Shown piece by piece: positions 60,690 to 64,000 of a stretch of DNA of 64,000 nucleotides (position 1 is its first letter; the number at the start of each line of letters is the position of its first letter). The DNA comes from Lutraria lutraria (lineage: Eukaryota > Mollusca > Bivalvia > Venerida > Mactridae). The stretch lies in NCBI GenBank assembly GCA_964023205.1, contig OZ026847.1:260501-324500 (forward strand), written 5' to 3'. Under the pieces are notes generated by a model that made no database searches, had not been told where the DNA came from, and saw only the letters and a list, made by a program, of their open reading frames with translations. The position numbers and the translations under genes were made by a program.

Positions 60690-63075
60690 ATTGATAATTG
60701 ATCGCGTTACAGAATTCCCGGTGAAAAACACTTAGTGTCTGATATGCCACTTATAAAATTCCCCAATCTGCTATAACTATTATTTCTCAAAGGTATGAAC
60801 TCTACAAAGCTAGTAATTACACATATAAAGACCACTTAAATTTGGCATGGCCAATTTTGACCTCTAAATTAAACAATACTGACAGAGGCCAACAACACAC
60901 TAAATTTCTAGGCAGTTAATTGGCCATGCAGTTTCAATTTATAATTTTTCATGTTTTATAATTCAATTTCTTAGTTCATACAAGTATGAAAGCATGAGTA
61001 ATATGTACAACTGCCAGTGTATAAGGTTAGTAACATAATAACATATGCAGTTAGTTGTGCACACAAAACATATAATTACATTTTAGCAAACATTTAAAGC
61101 ACACACTATGTGTTACAAAAAGGAATTAATAAGAGTATTAACATAACGTATTAGTGTTTATAGTATATATATTTTACTTTGGGATAGATCATTTAAACAT
61201 ATATTCAAATTTCAATAGATAATATAGCAAAAACTTCACACACATATTTTGCTCACATTTTGCACAAGGGAAGATTTGTAACAGTTTTCCAGCACATAAT
61301 TCTAAATGAATCAATCTAGGAGGAACTGAAGTTGAAAGAGTTTCTCCATTTAACTGAGTGAAACCTGCATCTAAATAATTCACGTTCGCACAATGAGAAA
61401 CATTTTCAAAACTTTCCATCTGAATCAGTTTGATATGTCCTAACACCAGTCTCTGTTTCCTGTTTTATCTTTTGAGAAAATTAAGATTCTTCATAGTAGA
61501 CCAGGACAAGTCAAGTAATACTATCTATGAACTGTTGATCAAAGAGTTGTTTAAAAGTGTGTCAAATTGAGAAGCCACATTCTCAAAAGAATTCCAGAAA
61601 GAAAAACACAGTGCATGCATAAAAATTGACTACTGCTGTTGAAGACAAACTCTTGTTAAGTTCTATATACATTCATTAATACCAACATAAATCAGAATTT
61701 GTCCCAGTACAACATCAAGCAGGTGAAGGTCTGAAAAGAAAGAAGATTCTCATTATACAATTTCATCATATATCATATTGGATTATAAAATACCTAAAAT
61801 GTTCATCACATTTTGAAATGAAATGTTTTTAAAGGAACTGGACTGGTAAATAATGTGATAATAACTTTTTTCAAGTGATAAAAGGCACTGTGTACAAATA
61901 TAGCTTTTGTTTAAAACCAGTCTACAGAGACATCATTCTTTTTTTTTAAATAATGGCATCAGTGACTTTGCCTTGGTGAGTATATAATGTTTCTTTTATA
62001 CTATAGGAACAATATATACACAAATAATCACTCAAGATTAATATAGGTCTTCAGAATATCTCTGTCAACTGTATCAGGTTTAATAAAACTGTCATGCTCT
62101 GAATCAAACTGAGAAGCAACTACTGAGCAATTAAAATAATGGCTAGAATTTCTTTTATGTTTTGATAATTCCAAGATTTTTTTCTGCACTAAATATTTCC
62201 AAACTATAAAGTACTTTTCCATCTTAGGTTAACACTTCCTTTGATGGTCTTTCCACCCCTTCAGTCTCAGCCTGGTGTGGTTGGAAGCCCTGAGACATTT
62301 TTGTTCTATAACACATCCTAGTGTTTTCTCTATACGTGACTGTTGAATGACGGGTATCTTCTAAATGTTTTTAACAACCATCGATTGATTACACATGACA
62401 AAGTCAAAAAGAAATTTGGATCACTTGGATGAAATACGGATGTACATTTCTAGTTAACACCTCGTAAACACACATACACTGACAACTTACAGATCACTGT
62501 AAATGCAACGTAAGCACACATGACAAGAAAAAATACACACTATATTTTATTCGCCTCACTTTCCCGTCGCCGTTCATGTGCTCATTAACTTAGATAAGGG
62601 CCCACGACTTAAGAGTAAATTACACAAGAGCACTTATGTTTCACGGTCAATGTAAACGTTACACCTCTGCGTTACTTTGTACAGTAGTAGCAAAAACTGT
62701 TGTTGTAGCTGTACAGTAGATCCGGTAAATGATAAAAAATTCATAGCCTTCAGAAATCATGACAAGTCAAAATGTCCGCATGCGTTCTGTCTTTATTTCT
62801 ACGGAGTATTTTACGAGGTTTTCTATTAAAAAGGATGCATAAATAGACTTTAACCAACTTGTGTTTACATCATATTTGCTAATAACCTTCGCGACATTGG
62901 TTAGACATTTCTTTACAAAAAGTGTTACTTTAAGCATTTCGTTTGTTTGGCGTACAGTTCATGTCTCGGAAAAATACGTAAGAAAATGTAGATTACACAC
63001 CTGTTTTAATGTTATTAAACTCCAAAGTCGGCGTAATTCGCCTAGTATATTCACAGGGAAAAGTTATAAAAATGA
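60690..63075. other. AT-rich interior with weak open frames
   Basis: Minus-strand frames 61189-61446 and 62028-62222 have normal composition but no domain I recognise. They could be decayed transposase or unrelated exons. No tandem repeats. Confidence 0.4.
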
Positions 63076-63079
63076 GAGT

Positions 63080-63680
63080 AACGTAACACCAGATAGTGTT
63101 AATTGATAAAACACTACAATTATACACTTCCTTTGTCTGATGCAATTTTTAACATAACTTTTAGGGTATAGTTTCCTTTCCGGGTAAATTTACTCAGATT
63201 GAGTGTAAATTATAACCTTACACCAAGTTTCGTGTTTGTCAACGCAACTTTCAGGGTAACAAAATATTATTTGTTTACAGTAACACCAGTAGGTGTTAAT
63301 CATTAAAAAACACTGCAATAGTGTAACCAAACCCTCAATCTGGTGCAACTTAACACAGCTTTGAGGGTATAGTTTCCCTTTTGAGTTAATTTACTCAGAT
63401 TGAGTGTAAATTATTACCTTACACCAAGTCTCGTGTTAATCAACACCACTTTCAGGGTAACAAAACACTAATTTTTAACAGTAACACCAGAAGGTGTTAA
63501 TGATTAAATAACACTGCAAAAGTGTAACTAAACCCTTAATCTGGTGCAACTTTACACGACTTTTAGGGTACAGTTTCCTTTCGGGGTAAATATACTCAGA
63601 TTGAGTGTAAACTTACACCAAGTTTCGTGTTAATCAACACCATTTTCAGGGTAACAAAACACTCATTTTTTACAGTGTAC
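63080..63680. repeat. 202-bp tandem repeat, about 3 units
   Basis: GGGTATAGTTTCC recurs near 63164 and 63366, with GGGTACAGTTTCC near 63568. Each unit also has TACTCAGATTGAGTGTAAA, TTACACCAAG, AGGGTAACAAAACACT and GTAACACCAG. The final unit runs into the right 17-bp inverted end. Confidence 0.9.
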
Positions 63681-64000
63681 CATGATGGATGTTTTGCAAT
63701 TGTTTAACTATTCTTTATATTTATTGAAAATAAGAGTGTATATCGTTAGCCTCAAAACTGAGATGAATTATTGTCTGGTTTTCCCGGATTTATAACTAAT
63801 AAATATATTTTATTGACCCCGTTGTCCTCTCCCATCATGATATATTCCGTATGTTGTCTCTGAACCAGGTGTTTACAAATGGTAATCAGCTGTTTCTTTT
63901 CCGTTCCTTATGTGACAACTGTCAGCCTACACGTACTGATGAGTGCGGACTATTGAAATAGCCCTGGTTTGATATCATAGTTTGTCATTCCAGAAAATAC
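63681..64000. other. Unassigned right edge
   Basis: No feature recognised in the last 320 bases. Confidence 0.5.

Larger units (their letters stand above)
58342..63679. mobile_element. Region bounded by 17-bp inverted repeats, hAT-like
   Basis: TACACTGTAAAAAATGA at 58342-58358 and its perfect complement at 63663-63679. Inside are a GGTGTAA-rich 43-bp array next to the left end, a 202-bp tandem repeat with GGTGTTAA words next to the right end, and a hAT transposase C-terminal remnant on the minus strand. I infer one decayed or composite hAT-type element of 5.3 kb. No 8-bp target duplication was found, so two independent MITE ends are also possible. Confidence 0.5.

Overview
This is AT-rich eukaryotic DNA, most likely from an invertebrate and probably a marine mollusc such as a bivalve. 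The reasons are decayed mariner, Tc1-like, hAT-like, non-LTR and Ty3/Gypsy sequences, many short foldback (MITE-like) elements, and minisatellites nested in dispersed repeats, with no prokaryotic gene organisation. The species assignment is inference. I found no host gene I can support. Most open frames above 60 codons lie in minisatellites or decayed transposons.

Layout. 1-7040: a 35-bp satellite. 8961-9945: a short palindrome and a dispersed repeat. 10323-13518: a foldback element with tandem-repeat arms, a duplicated start exon, C2H2 zinc-finger remains and a tRNA-like stretch. 14037-15312: a dead mariner flanked by TA. 16960-18865: a second foldback element with a perfect 9-bp target-site duplication. 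19315-20065: a dispersed-repeat fragment and a degenerate repeat. 20575-23008: a dispersed element carrying 55 copies of a 40-bp unit. 27345-27990: Tc1-like remains. 29107-34633: several hairpin elements and a GTGTGATAT repeat. 36252-39552: a broken Ty3/Gypsy element on the minus strand with a well-formed -1 frameshift signal. 40347-40612: the one-unit relative of the 40-bp array element. 42666-45438: a 2.8-kb element with CCCAGCCAGCA termini. 46670-47625: a GGTCATATCAG repeat. 47741-53397: three copies of an AACCTCTC element, one expanded into about 41 units of 89 bp. 54925-56745: a GGTAAACACTAA repeat, a GC-rich inverted repeat and a non-LTR reverse transcriptase remnant. 58342-63679: a region bounded by 17-bp inverted repeats with a 43-bp array, GTAC repeats, a hAT C-terminal remnant and a 202-bp tandem repeat.

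Main theme. Two minisatellites can be traced to a parent transposable element, because relatives with few or no units sit in the same window: zero, one or about 41 units for the 89-bp array, and about one versus 55 for the 40-bp array. The foldback elements carry tandem repeats in their arms, and one appears to have captured a gene fragment. All readings were made by eye; no alignment or database search was run.
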